From: Sabellastarte sp. h YS-2021
Lineage: Eukaryota > Annelida > Polychaeta > Sabellida > Sabellidae
Assembly (NCBI GenBank): GCA_964017235.1
Contig: OZ024935.1
Coordinates: 35,505,596-35,569,595, forward strand
Reading direction: 5' to 3'
Length of the DNA stretch: 64,000 bases
Shown: piece by piece, positions 21,801 to 33,544 of the stretch
Position numbering within the stretch: the first letter of the stretch is position 1
How the letters are laid out: each line of letters starts with the position of its first letter
Position numbers and translations under genes: made by a program
The notes under the pieces: model-generated
Seen by the model: only the letters and a program-made list of their open reading frames with translations
Database searches by the model: none
What the model was told of the DNA's origin: nothing

Positions 21801-22857
21801 TATTAATATAACCTGAAAATTTGAGAAGTCTACCTATAATACCCTGGCCTCTAGAGGGATAAGGAGAAAATCTCTACACACTGCGGTGACGGCGTAGATA
21901 CAATTAATGAAAAATGTAAAATTTGAGAGCTTAGATAATGTGGCAAGTATGTGTAGATGCAATGTGTATTTCACTGTACTTTGGACACTAACTTAACATT
22001 TATCTCTGGTTCACTTACCCACACCTCTGTAGAGCCCTCCCACACCTTCCCATTTCATTGTTTTCACAAAGCAGTCCACCAGACCTTTGTATACTGGGTT
22101 CTGCACTGACTGAGTCTGGAGTCTCACCTTCAGTGTGTCAAATGGGTGACCAACTAGGGTCCCAGAAATACCTGTTGGTGTTTAACAGAATTTGTCTTTA
22201 AGTCAAAAGTTCCAAAGGTCCTTGTCACAACCGGAGTTGCATTGACACAGATCTCTAGTAGTTGTCATGTGTTGTCATCAACTGGATTTGAACCCACAGT
22301 CTCAGACGTGAGAGGCTAGTGATCACTGATCTGATAACTGCGGGGTCACTGAAGTCTCTGACATCTACTATAAGCAATTTTAGAATATTAAAAATAAAAT
22401 TGTGGATAATAAAATATGTAACAACGTTTTGCGCACACTCTGCTGCCTACAGTTATTAGCATACAAGTACTGTATAATAAACAATTACAAAGACCTGGTA
22501 TTGCTGATTTTGAAACAAATATGACAGAAACAATGTTTGGGGTTTTACTTTTTATTCAACAGCAAAGATCACATCACTTTATAAAGATGTCAATGCATGC
22601 CATGTGTTAATAACCGGTTCAAACTCATGACCACATGTGACAGTCAGGTGATTGCTACACATAAAGTATAGTACTTATACATATACTGTAGTTCTGTCAG
22701 TTATAAAATTATTACAAACATTATTAACTTAGAGGAGTGTAGGTGCACAGAATACAGGCTGAAAATTAAAAAGAGGAGAGATTCAAATTGGCTAACCTGC
22801 AAACGTTCCAGAAAGAACATTTTTATATGTTCTTCTCAGGAATGTTTCTTCTCCCAT
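18876..22857 (-). CDS. SLC25 mitochondrial carrier (acylcarnitine/amino-acid carrier-like), six exons
   Basis: A complete gene on the minus strand. Exons: 22857-22797, 22171-22019, 20924-20866, 20511-20395, 19807-19633, 19210-18876. All introns are GT/AG and the phases join into 299 codons plus stop. The product is an inner mitochondrial membrane transporter of three ~100-residue repeats, each with the Px[DE]xx[KR] signature: PFDTLK at 30-35, PIDLFK at 127-132, PTDVIK at 230-235. Each repeat also has the matching GLYRG, GVYQG and FYKGY blocks. It resembles the SLC25A20/29/45/48 branch (acylcarnitine or basic amino acids), but the substrate cannot be read from motifs alone. The start MGEETFLRRTYKNVLSG is the only ATG before the first repeat. 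Introns hold a SINE (20117-20275), degenerate repeats (21240-21870) and a SINE relic. Confidence 0.93.
20117..20275 (+). mobile_element. tRNA-derived SINE (family B) in a carrier intron
   Basis: The tRNA-like head has a box A region (TAGTGGTTAGAGTGCTC) and a box B GGTTCAAATC. A body with CTACCCATCGCAATATGACC follows, then a tail near GACATAAAACAAAATCCAAA. It lies antisense to the gene, in the intron between exons 4 and 5. Confidence 0.75.
21240..21870. repeat. Degenerate tandem repeats in the carrier's second intron
   Basis: Two ~160-bp units share AAGGTCAAATCTGACCACATC, CCTATAGGTTGGTTT and CCAATAATAAG.GAGTTATAA. They are followed by two units sharing GGC.GCCATCTTG.TTTTCAAAATGAGG and AAAAATATT. 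Non-coding; dispersed relatives of such units are common in invertebrate genomes. Confidence 0.65.
22246..22345 (-). mobile_element. tRNA-like SINE relic
   Basis: The minus strand has a box B-like GGGTTCAAATCC and an upstream tRNA-like arm. The body is eroded. It sits in the first intron of the carrier gene. Confidence 0.35.
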
Positions 22858-24630
22858 TTTTTTTGTATCAGTATTCACATGTCACAGATGTAGATTTACT
22901 ACCAAGATTGATCGTTTTTTTACACCAACAACTGACTGGCGATGTTGATATATGTACATAAACATTATCCTGGGTTCAAAGTCAATACAGAGTTAGATAC
23001 TTTAAATATATTGCATCAATGTGTACTGTTGTTCTGAATGATGATGCAGGAAGAATACACGGGTATCGGGTACATAATTTTACTTTCGCTTAACCCAGTG
23101 TGTTCTAAGCATGTTAGCGTAACTGAGTTGTATTAAGGTTATTGTCAGAAAGTGCAACATGAAGTTGCTCTACACGTATTTATAAATCTCATTCATGTGG
23201 ACTAGTGATTCCAAGAGCACCATTATTAGTGTTTCTTAAAGCACACTTCTAATGGTAAAAGTGTGCATTATTATAAGGTAATGCACATTTTTGGTTCTAA
23301 TTTACAGACACCTAAAACAATTTAATGGTACCTGCTGTCCAGAAAATGCACATTACAAAGTAAGTCACTGTTTCATCAATAGGATGATATAAGAATTAAG
23401 TGTGTTTTGATTTAGTAAGTCGGTTGAATTATCTGGTCATTTTGCCCAAAAGATGTTCTGAGTTATAAATAGTTCTGAGTTGTAAACAAATTAATTGAGT
23501 CACTTTTATTCCTGCTATCCATTTTAGAGTAAAAAATCTACATAATAGAACAAATACACCAGAAACCAATATTAACGCATTGGCCAATATACAAAGGGCA
23601 ACATATAAGTAACCACTAATCAAGTACACTAAGATTTAGCTTAATTGGTTTGCCTTGAGTTATTAAGACGATTCCATAAAAGTGTGATACTTCTGGGGTT
23701 GCATCAAAATGTCCTTGAGTTTTAAGTTCAGTAAACTATTCAAAAGTGTGCCTCACTAGGAAAATAATGCACGCTATTACTTGACCCCTTTGGGGTCTCG
23801 TAAATGTGCAATGTTTTCCCAGTAAGACACACTGTTTCATACATTACCTAGCCTTGCTGAAGGCTCAAGTTTCTTTGCAGTAAGGGAAAGTTTTCTGTTC
23901 AGATAATGGAGATTAGTTTCTATAATGTACTCGTACATGTACTGACTATACAGCTAAGACAAAGAGCCTTGTAAACTTTGCTTGAAGTCAAATCCCTCTT
24001 AGCACCACCTCCCTGCATGCATTCTGTTTTTTTTATATCCACAAGGGCCTAACATAAAAAGCCACATGGTGAGTTCATGTGGCCTTTTATCTCCTGAGAC
24101 CCAGATTACAGCAAATGTGTAACACAACACCTTGTAAAGTGTACCTGTCTTCACAGTACTGCAATAAAACTGATGCTGCTTTTTGTGATATATAAATCTT
24201 TATAAACTTGAGTCTGCTTTTCTGTGGTCTAAATTCTTTTATAAACTTTGAAATGTTTACTCTGAAATATTTTCTTTTTAGAAAATATTCATGAAATACC
24301 CATTCATTCCTGTGAATATTATTGCTAAAAAGATCTTACAAAGTGTAAGGTTGGGCTAAAAGTAAGATTCAATGTGAGAGTTCTGTGAACTGTGTAAAAT
24401 ACTGTACATTTATACAGTACCTTCACACATATAAACACACAACTACAAGGCTGTGCATGTCAGAGGTAGTGATGACAGTTAAAAAACATTGGAGTGTGTC
24501 TGTGAGGGGGGAAACCACATCCAAATCTTGGACGTGGCTTGGCACTTATTCTACAGTAGACAGATTGCACAATGCAACTCAATTATAATAAAATAAGGTA
24601 CATCACTACAGAATACGTATTACTGGTAAT
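22858..24630. other. Spacer upstream of the carrier gene
   Basis: Must contain the carrier promoter on the minus strand, but no clear core element is visible. A 12-bp hairpin (AAAAGCCACATG...CATGTGGCCTTTT) lies at about 24056-24088. No other gene seen. Confidence 0.4.
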
Positions 24631-24631
24631 T

Positions 24632-25131
24632 GTTAAACACCAAGAAAAGGTCCTAGTAGTCAGCAACTTTTGCATCTAATCACAGGCAGTCACCTATGTG
24701 TAGGTTCGACTCCCACAAGTGGCAGTACTGAAGACCCGTCCCAATATATGACCCTGGCTGTTGAACAGGACGTGAAACCCCAACTTTGACTTTGAGTTAA
24801 ACCTCAAGAAAGTTGTGGCAGGTTCTTCATCAGTCTCTTCATAGGGTCTCAGAGATGATTCTTCCTCAGCAGTCAGCAAAAGTTAAACACCAAGAAAAGG
24901 TCCTAGTAGTCAGCAACTTTTGCATCTAATCACAGGCAGTCACCTATGTGTAGGTTCGACTCCCACAAGTGGCAGTACTGAAGACCCGTCCCAATATATG
25001 ACCCTGGCTGTTGAACAGGACGTGAAACCCCAACTTTGACTTTGAGTTAAACCTCAAGAAAGTTGTGGCAGGTTCTTCATCAGTCTCTTCATAGGGTCTC
25101 AGAGATGATTCTTCCTCAGCAGTCAGCAAAA
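24632..25131. repeat. Exact tandem duplication of 250 bp containing SINE sequence
   Basis: Units 24632-24881 and 24882-25131 appear identical. Each carries part of SINE family B on the plus strand: box B-like GTAGGTTCGACTCCC and the body AATATATGACCCTGGCTGTTG followed by GAACAGGACGTGAAACCCC. Identity points to a very recent duplication or an assembly artefact. Confidence 0.85.
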
Positions 25132-25489
25132 GTAACGTGTTAGAGTGATTGATAAAGTAGTGGCTCTAACCTGCATTCTCATTTATTTGTGTTGATCACG
25201 GGGAATACATTGGTTTAGCAACGAGACGCGTGTGAGTTCACTGAACTAAGTCTTGTGAGAGTTTATCTCACAGTGGGGCGAGACGTGTGGAACTTCCCAG
25301 CTTTGAGTCTCGTGAGAGTTCTACCCATTTCATATCTCACGCGTGCTCAATACATGAGTCTCCTGTCAACCGGTTTGTTGACTCTTTTTTCTATGAGAAA
25401 ATCAGTAATATACACAGTGCATTTCCAACACAACTGCTACAACTGGCTCCCCAATTCCAGTTTCTTTTACCTTCTCTAATTTCAGAGAA
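25132..25489. other. Unassigned spacer
   Basis: Repeated short blocks with GTGAGAGTT and ACGCGTG are visible, but no gene or known element is recognised. Confidence 0.4.
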
Positions 25490-25710
25490 GTGTCTCAAAG
25501 TGAAGTCCTCAAGATCATGAAGACCCATATTGACTCATTTCCCCCATCTGTTACAAAGTTGGTAAATGCGTCCCTGGCTGACGATTGTTTACTACACAGG
25601 TTCAAGAAGGCTGTTGACTCTCATCTTATTAAGAAGCCACCTCTACCAAGTGAGACTCTGAAGAATTACCATCCTGTTTCAGGGCTTTGTTACCTCTGCC
25701 AAGGAGGTAT
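25490..25710 (+). pseudogene. Fragment of a CR1/L2-like LINE reverse transcriptase
   Basis: The reading SFPPSVTKLVNASLADDCLL then FKKAVDSHLIKKPPLPS then LKNYHPVSGLCYL matches the N-terminal RT block of CR1-type LINEs (VTxLINxSLxxGxxPxxFKxAxVxPLLKKPxLDPxxLKNYRPVSNLxFLSK). Only this scrap is left. It then runs into an unrelated repeat (GTATTACTTTCATGACTGTT...) that a MITE interrupts at 25857. Confidence 0.65.
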
Positions 25711-25856
25711 TACTTTCATGACTGTTTCTCTGTCTGTTTGTCTGGTTGTCCATTTGTTAGCAGGATTACGTAAATACTACTGGTTGGAACTTCATGAAAA
25801 AAATCAGAAGATGGGTCCTTGTCCAACTAGATCCCATTAAATTTCAAGAGTGATCT

Positions 25857-26551
25857 GGGCCGGTATTCATAAAACTTGCTGAGACCAAATTTTGTCTCAA
25901 GTCTTAAGTTTTGGTCTCAAGTCTGAGACCATTTTTGGTCTCAAATTTGTTAGCTATTCACAAAACAGTTGAGACCAAATTTAGTCTCAGATTTGGTCTC
26001 AAACTTAAGACTGATACATAGTTGTCTTAAATATTTTGTTCAAAGTCTCAAGCATTATTTCATCTTAACTGAGATTCATATTTTTATTTTTTATGGCTTA
26101 ATGTAAAGTAGAAATAATTTACAACATATATACTACTTGGCCTAAACTTTTGTAACAACTGACAGCACAAATTTTGGCTTCAAAAGTATCTTACTTTGAG
26201 ACAATTTTCAATAGAGTTTTCTGACTGCATAGCAACAAGAAGTGGATCATGTGACATACAAAATAAAAAAACAATTGACACAATTTTCTATTTATTTTTT
26301 ATTTCAATAGACATTATAATTTTTGTTAAGAATTAAAACACATAACAACTATTGATCTTTAAAAAATGTTGGACATATTTGCAAGTTAATGATTTGTTTA
26401 CATTGGGAAGACTTGAGACTGGTCTCAGCTTGGTCTCAGCTGAGAACCTATTTGTGAATACAAAGTTGAGACTTGGTCTCAGCTGAGACCAAATCTTAAA
26501 GCTGAGACTATTTTTTGTCGCAGACTTAAGATCTCTTTATGAATACGGCCC
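25857..26551. mobile_element. MITE with GGGCCGTATTCATAAA ends and 2-bp target duplication
   Basis: The left end is GGGCCGGTATTCATAAA; the right end reverse-complements to GGGCCGTATTCATAAA. CT flanks both sides, and removing the element plus one CT restores the repeat GTGATCTGGATCGCTG. Both ends hold many copies of GAGACCAAAT or its complement TTGGTCTC, typical of subterminal transposase-binding repeats. There is no ORF. The 695-bp length and 2-bp duplication suggest a non-autonomous DNA transposon; ISL2EU-like is a guess. Confidence 0.85.
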
Positions 26552-26559
26552 CTGGATCG

Positions 26560-27090
26560 CTGTCTCTACACTAAATAATTACGGATTGTTCCATTTAATA
26601 TTACTCGAAGTCAATGCTGAATCCAACTGCTTGGCGGAGGGATCAGCTGAAAGAGTGGAGCACCCTAAAAACGTGTTAGCTATGTGTATCTTTTTTGAGC
26701 AATGTGAACTGACCTGAAATACACATGCAAATACCCACAAAATATTTTTAATCACATGACGATTTAGTTTTTACTTTTATGAAATCTTGATTCCTGAGGA
26801 GTATTGCCTTGGTCCTCTGGGTTATTCTTCTCAGTAGCCTACCCAGTGGGTAATCATCCTGTCCTTCTTGCAGGTTGGTGAGTTATCTAGTTAAATAACA
26901 GGGTACAATAACTGGAAACAGGGGGCGGGGCACTTTTGGGCATTACTCTTGGAAATTAGCCTAGTTAAGAGAGCTTCAATTGAACAGGATAACCCGAGCT
27001 GTATTGTACAGAATGGATAGGTCTATTTTGAGCTCTGTGTTTATTTTATGTGACAAGTGACCACAGACATTAAAAAAGGTCTTAGCCAAA
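26560..27090. other. Spacer, start is the rest of the MITE-interrupted repeat
   Basis: 26552-26660 continues the repeat broken by the MITE and ends with CTTGGCGGAGG, a motif common to dispersed repeats in invertebrates. The remainder is unassigned and may include the worn 3' end of DIRS relic R2. Confidence 0.4.
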
Positions 27091-28564
27091 ATGTAGCAAA
27101 ACAGTCGTAGGACAAGGCTGACACTGGTTAGGACTTCTCAATGTCTTGGAGAGGAGGTTCCCCATACTTTTTTTCTTCCTTGGGTTTGGCTCTCCAATGC
27201 CAGGATAATTGCTGGGACCACACTTTGGGCTCCTTCTTTGACTAGTTGAATTTTAGTAATAAAGTAAGGGGAGGGAAAAAGTGCTACTTCCTCTCATTGA
27301 CCCAGGTTAGAAAGCTTGTTAGTCACCCGTGTGTGGATTTTGCTATGGCAGTTGCCTGAAGCCAAGGCCAGTAAGTAGGCACTGTTGAAGGTAAGATATT
27401 TGAGGCTAAAATCCTTGAGTGGTTTAAATGGTCTATTAGTTAGTTTATTTAGGACTATGGAAATTCCACTTTGGAATGTTTCGGGCGCACTAGTCTAGAA
27501 ATGTCCACGCTTTGACTGATAACTTAGGTCTTTGGCTGATAACTAAGGTCCCAGGCAGTCTACCAAGGCAGTGTGGTAGCCTTCAGTAGTAGGGGGCCGT
27601 TGATTCAGATCCTGATAAAGGTGCATGGAGAAATTAGTGACGTTCTTTACAGGTACAGAGGTGAAGTCAACCTCATTTTGGTTGTAACACTTTTGAAAAA
27701 CGGATCATTTTGACTTGCAAATGGCTCTTGTTGAAGTCCTGTTAGATTCAGCAATTATCTTTGCCACTTCAGAACTGAAGCCTTGTTCTTGCAATATCCC
27801 CACACCAAGATGCCAAGGATGGAGATTTTGGTATTGTGGATTGTTGTGAATCAGGGAACTATTGGGGACTATGCAAAGGCTACCAGATCTGACCAGGTCA
27901 GGTTTAGAGTATCCACTCCCCATGTCTCTTGATCTGGATCGGGGAGACATACAGGGTTAAGCTTATAACTGAGTCATGTGACAAACAGGGCCAGATGTGG
28001 TGTGAACCGTTTCTGATATAGTCGTTTGAAAACCTCTGGTACAGGCATCATTCCGAGGATTGGACCTAGATGGCTTTCGACATATATGTGGTGGTGGTGA
28101 CATAAGATTATTATTCGCCAAAGGACACTGTACATCTCAATTGAGTGGGCTCTTCCTGGTTTGTTTATGTAGGCCAAAATTGTTGTCTGTAGCCACAATG
28201 ATCAAATGATGTTGGCACTGAAGCTGGAATTTTTTCAATGCTAGGAACACTGATTTCACTTTCAGTACATTGATGTGGAGTTTGGATTCTTGGAAGTCCA
28301 CAAGCAGCTGGTATTGCTTTGTCACAAGTAAGTACCCCAGTCTTTTGAGGCATCTGTAAAGAGTAAGATGTTGTGGTCTCTTGCGTGGATCTCTGCTCTT
28401 TTTAGGACATTTTGAGGATTGAGCCAGTATTTCAGATGAGTCAACATAGTCTGACCAAGGAAGGAGCGTCTCAAGCAACTGAGGAAACTTCCAGTGTTCC
28501 CTGAGGTGACATTGAAAGAGGCTCCTGTAGAGGCGCCCCTCTGTGACCATCTGTGGAGGCCTGC

Positions 28565-30240
28565 AAACTAATTAAGGACATCAATAATTTTACACTTAAA
28601 GCAGACTTGTAAACAAAGTAATAGAAGTAATAGATGGAGTCAACTTCGATGTAATAGTAATAGTAATAGATTGAAATTTTTCAAATGTAATAGTAATAGA
28701 TTGAAATTCTATCTATTACATGGATTACTTTCTATTATTTTTCTATTACAATTTACCGTTTGTTATTTTTCAGAAGGAGGTTGCAGAAAAATGATCACTT
28801 AACATGGACTTTAATTCTGTAATGAATTAGTTTTCATATAAATGAATACTTTAAATGGACTTTGATAGAATAATGAATTAATTGTCATAAAATCATCACT
28901 TTAAATAAACTTCAAAACAATAATGAATTAATTTTGTAGTACTCATAAGTGAAATTCATTTTAAACTTTCATACATAAACTTTTCAAATAATCAATATGT
29001 ATTGTATTTATTTATTTGGGGTTTTATGTTGCTTTCAACACTGTACAGGTCATATCACGATGGGTAGTTGGAAGGGGAGAGGAAACCAGTACATAGAGTT
29101 CGTCAGGGATCTGTACTGTAAACTGCCCACCAACGGCAAGCAACTACCAGCTTTCCCACTTGAGGCCATGACGGGGATCGATCCCCGGCCTCAGAGGTGG
29201 GAGGCAAGAGTGTTACCACTCTGCCACCGTGGCCCCCTAATATGTAATGTATTGATATTCATCAAAGAATACTAAATAAAAGACACAAATGTTGAAATAA
29301 ATAACTTTGAAATATCAAGGGACCTTTAATTGTCCCTCTTTGATTGAGTGTTCTAAAACAACTGTCTTTGAGGTGGTCTTATTAAAGGCTTAAAGAGGCC
29401 AATTTAACCTTTGGAAGGATTAACTAAATGTGCCTGAGTAAGGAGAAACTGTGACACATGAAAGGCAATCACACAGGTCACTATTGTGTATAATAAGGGC
29501 AGCATTGTGGCATGTGTTAGCTGTTTCACTGATTTACATTAAATTACCGGAGTTATTATTTTCAAACATAATGGCATTTTTTAATCATTTTGAGGTGGGC
29601 TCTGCAAGCAAAGAATTTGAAAGAAAGGAGTTCTTTGAATGCAGTGTTTTCTTTTGCAAACACTGCTCATCAAGTATTTCTCATAATTATAAGAGTTTTT
29701 CAAATCTAACAATTCATTATAATGTGAATAAATATGAGAATTGTTTGATAACAGTGTATATTCCCCAGATAATATTTACTGATAATAACATATTTTTCAG
29801 CATTTAAAAAGCTTTTCACAGAATTTTACAGAAATATACCCCTCATTACAAAATTTACAGCACTTAAGTGGCTTCATATAGAATTCTCATAAATTCTCCA
29901 AGTAGCCAGGTCATTCTTAAATAGAATAAATACGGGATCTATTTATTTAATTGTAAATATACCAAGTGATATATTTGTGATATTTTATCATTCTATGGCA
30001 TAATCTGAAGCATTTTCAATAAAATTAGATGTATAAAGTATCCTGTCAGTTTTATTTCTGTGTTAAAATTACCTCTCAAGTTTGCGCCAAATTGTAATAG
30101 AATGTAATAGAAAGTAATAGAAGTAATAGATGTCAAAGTAATAGTAATAGATTTAAAATTTTAAAATGTAACAGTAATAGTAATAGATTGAATATTTTCA
30201 AATGTAATAGTAATAGATTGGCTGTAATAGATTACAGGTG
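28565..30240 (+). mobile_element. Insertion in R2 with AATAGTAATAG arrays at both ends, hAT-like
   Basis: Short arrays of GTAATAGTAATAGATTG lie at 28612-28745 and 30090-30235, just inside both breakpoints; the left one also carries inverted copies (CTATTAC). Between them a plus-strand frame (29451-29807) has CKHC followed by SNLTIH, resembling a BED zinc finger, the usual N-terminus of hAT transposases. The last expected His is replaced. No target duplication could be defined. Decayed hAT-like element is the best guess. Confidence 0.35.
29006..29239 (-). mobile_element. tRNA-derived SINE (family A), copy 1
   Basis: The minus-strand head is GGGGCCACGGTGGCAGAGTG with a box B region GGGGATCGATCCCC. 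The body contains CAGTTTACAGTACAGATCCC, and the tail is CCCCAAATAAATAAATA. It is nested in the insertion that splits R2. Copies 47179-47395 and 55861-56087 belong to the same family. Confidence 0.85.
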
Positions 30241-33039
30241 TGACTTAGAGTAGACTTTTGGTTTATTATCTGGATTAACTGACAGTTTGAGCCATCTCTC
30301 CTGGGGATGGCCTCAGAAGACCAGTATCCAGGTGCCACTGGTATCTCATGAAGCAGAACACCTGTGTACGAGTAACTTCTGACTTATTTTGGATTATGTC
30401 CATTCCAAACTGGTTTTGGCTTCCTGTTGGGACTGAGCCCTTATAAGCCAATAGTCCAGGTATTCATGTAACCTGATGCCTTGAGACAATGCCATTATTT
30501 TTACTTTACCATCATAATAAAGAGTTGAGGGGCTATGACTCGCCCAAAAGAGAGAGCTCTGAATTGGCAGGACACGTCCAGTATGTAAGAAGCATTTATA
30601 AAGCTCCGAAATATATGTGAACATCCTCTAAAGGTGCTGATGTCCAAAAAGGGATGATTCAGTTTCAAAAAAGAGGTCAATATCCATATTAGTACGGGAG
30701 AGAGGGGAGAAAGGCTATGGTGGAGGATAGGCTAATCTGAAGAGATACATTTTCAACTGTTGAAACCCATGCAGTGGAACCTCGGGTAGTTCTTGACCTT
30801 GAGTTGATGGGTACATGGAAGTAGGCGTTTGAGAGGTCTATTCAGAAAATCCACTATCCTGTGTTAATTGAAGCCCTTATAAACTCTGGGGGTCTCCGTC
30901 TTGAATTTTGACACTTGTAGGAAAGTGTTCGTATGAATGAAGTCTATGACTTGCCTCCTCTTGTTTTGTGATTTCGGGACCAGAGGTGACTAATATCCCA
31001 GAGGCTGTCTGTGGTGTACTATCTCTATTGACTGTTTCAGGAGGAGTTCTTTTATTAAGGGAGAGGAGGGCCTGATCTGTTTTGTCATTGGAAGTTTTCT
31101 CCCGAAAGGGAGAATGTCACCATTGGAAATAATGTGATAGACGACAGCTAGGCATCCTGATACCTCCAAAATTAATGCCCCCTCCTCCTAAATGTTGTAG
31201 ACTGACATTGTCCCTTACCCTGTAGTCGGGTTTGAATTGGCATATGCTACCCCGATTACCACCCTTGGTTCCTCTGTTGGCTTGGCTGCTAGAGGAGTTA
31301 CTTTGAGACTTGGGTATGTTGATGGAATTTGTATGATTTGCCTCTCTTAACTGGTATGGACCTCTGCTCCTATTAGGTAAGGGCTGGTTATTGACGGACA
31401 TTAAGGAGGCGTTATGTAACTGCTGTCTCTGATTTAGGTCCAGGTTGGGTGAACATTTGCAAGTTCAGCAATCACCTTATTAGGATATGGTTAGCTGTAA
31501 GGTGAAGGTTTTTCAAGAGCACGTGTTCCATAGCTTTGCTTTGGCAAGCTAGGACCCTTTTCGTATCTGGATTTGTTTCTGAAAGTGTTTAACATAGGCG
31601 TCTCTGTCAGAATCCAAATTCTTGAAAATCTTGTGGGAGTCAGGCCCTGCACCATGAATAGTTGGGCCTGTTTGGGGCGACCACTTTCCTACACTCCCTA
31701 TTGACCTCCTGGGATTTTCGTCAAATGGAAGATTGGTAGTTTTGTACCATTTCTGGGATTGTGGGGTGGTTTAACAAATTTTCATTCACAAAAGTTGCTC
31801 TGCATGAAGTCCTAACTATGCTAAGGAGGGACTTGTTCAAAGGGAAAAGCATGAGGAGCCTTTAGAACGGCATCCCTCCTTGAGGGAGGCTTGAGATAGC
31901 CCAAGGCCCCTGGTTTCTGACACAGGAATATCTAACATTGGATCCGGAAGTTTAAGGACATGTCTTATGAGATCCATGTCTTGAGCATATTGAGGCAGTA
32001 TGATATATTGCTCAGGTAGTCTTCCTGCCTATCAGGACCTAGGGAGGCCTGCCGATGGTGTTTATTTGAAGAGTGAGTTTCTAGTGTGGAAACTTAGTCA
32101 TGGCTGGAAGAAGTACAACATGGTCACTTTCCACCACACTGAGGGGACTCTCTGAAACTACAAATTCTGTCATGATCACGGTCCCTGTACCCAGCCCTGT
32201 CTTTTGCGTTGAGATCTTTTCTTTTTCATTGGTCTTTCTACTATTTTGGGTGTCTGGTTGGCAAGGTAGAACCTGCTATACCCTCACCATGGTCTGGATT
32301 TTTGGTATGATTGGTAGGCAGGACAGGGCCTGTTACTCCCGAAACCTGATCCAGATTTCTCTGATGACTGGCAGGCATGGCAGGGCCTGTTACTTTATGA
32401 CCTGTATTTTGTAGAAGGGTGGGCAGCAGGGTAGGACCAGTTATACACGCTTCAGTAGTTCTGAAGGACAAGAAAGAGCACAAACATGCAAAGAATACTC
32501 GTTTTGGGGGGCTGGGAAACTGTGGCAGAAGGCTGTTTTTGAGAAGCTAGGAACCTGTTGTGACTGCAGGGATTGTTATACTATCTCAAGCAGTTAATAT
32601 CTCATTCCGTCCATTTTGTTAACAAATTTTTGTTCAAGATTGGTTAATTTGATGGATGGGGTTTACAGGTAAACTACTTGGGGGTCTTGGGAGGGGGTCC
32701 TGAATGTAGTTTGAATAGCAGGGGTAGGGTGAATTTAAGCTTTTCTGTCGCTTTTAATTGATTTTCCAGGTTAATTCCCCAACAGATCCTCCCAAAGAGA
32801 AACTTTAACATTACATTTGGAAGGGGAGGTTTGAAGACAAAGGTTGAAAGGGTGACCTTCGACAAAGGGGTTGTCACCCTTGCCTCCTTCCCGGCACATG
32901 GAGAAATAGTTGTGGGGTTCTCAGTGTCCCTCACACATATGGAAAGCATTTCATAATCTCCCATTCCAGGCCTTGACCAGAGGGAGATTACAATGCAACA
33001 GTAGTAACATCGATTTAATACCCCTCTTTTCAATTAAGA

Positions 33040-33510
33040 AGTTTAAGACAAAAATGTTAAAAGCGTTGCCATGGCAACATGTGTTGCCAGATACCCTCCA
33101 AAACCTACTCAGCTGTAGATCCTGTTTTGGTTAAAATTTGGTGAAAATCCATCCTTCAGTTTAGGCTGTGGAACACCCACAAACGTTAACATCTAAAAAT
33201 ATTCAAAGCATTTCCATGGCAACAGTTGTTGCCAGATACCTCCCAAAACCTAATCAGCTCTAGATCCTCTAGGGATAAAAATACCCTGAAAATTTGGTGA
33301 AAATTCGTTTTTAGGTTTATGCTGTGGAACACCCACAAGCTTTAAAACCAAAAAATCTTAAATGTGTTGTCATGGCAATAGTTGTTGCCAGATACCCCCA
33401 AAAACCTAATCAGCTCTAGATTCTCTTGGGGTTAACATACTCTGACAATTTGGTGAAAATCCATGCATAGGTTTAGGCTGTGGAACACCCACAAGCTTTA
33501 TGCCCACCGC
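33040..33510. repeat. Three tandem units of ~150 bp between two DIRS relics
   Basis: Units start near 33065, 33210 and 33366. They share CCATGGCAAC.GTTGTTGCCAG, CCTAATCAGCTCTAGAT, TTTGGTGAAAATCCAT and GCTGTGGAACACCCACAA. The block ends in CCCACCGCCGCCCGG. Non-coding dispersed repeat. Confidence 0.75.
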
Positions 33511-33544
33511 CGCCCGGATAGCAAAGGGGATTAGTAAACCCAAG

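Larger units (their letters stand above)
27091..32960 (-). mobile_element. Decayed DIRS element R2 (DIRS-C-like), split by an insertion
   Basis: Worn gag, pol and recombinase lie in DIRS order on the minus strand. Gag-like sequence covers about 31,400-32,960. RT sits near 30,400-31,000, with IRLHEYLDYWL for the YLDD block at about 30,480. RNase H lies at 27,970-28,560, with IIVATDNN and a HLREHWK block. The recombinase covers about 27,091-27,950, starting with LQEQGFSSEVAKIIAESNR and ending with a piece like LGPVVAAQQ. The order is broken at about 28,565-30,240 by foreign sequence. Similarity is closest to DIRS-C at 61.4 kb. Many stops and frameshifts; no terminal repeats found. Confidence 0.7.

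Noticed and set aside
24056..24088. Histone-type 3' stem-loop
   Set aside because: Stem and loop sequence do not match the histone consensus and no histone gene is near.
24694..25129. Two identical 61-codon minus-strand frames
   Set aside because: They lie within the exact 250-bp duplication and overlap SINE sequence; no protein-like motif.
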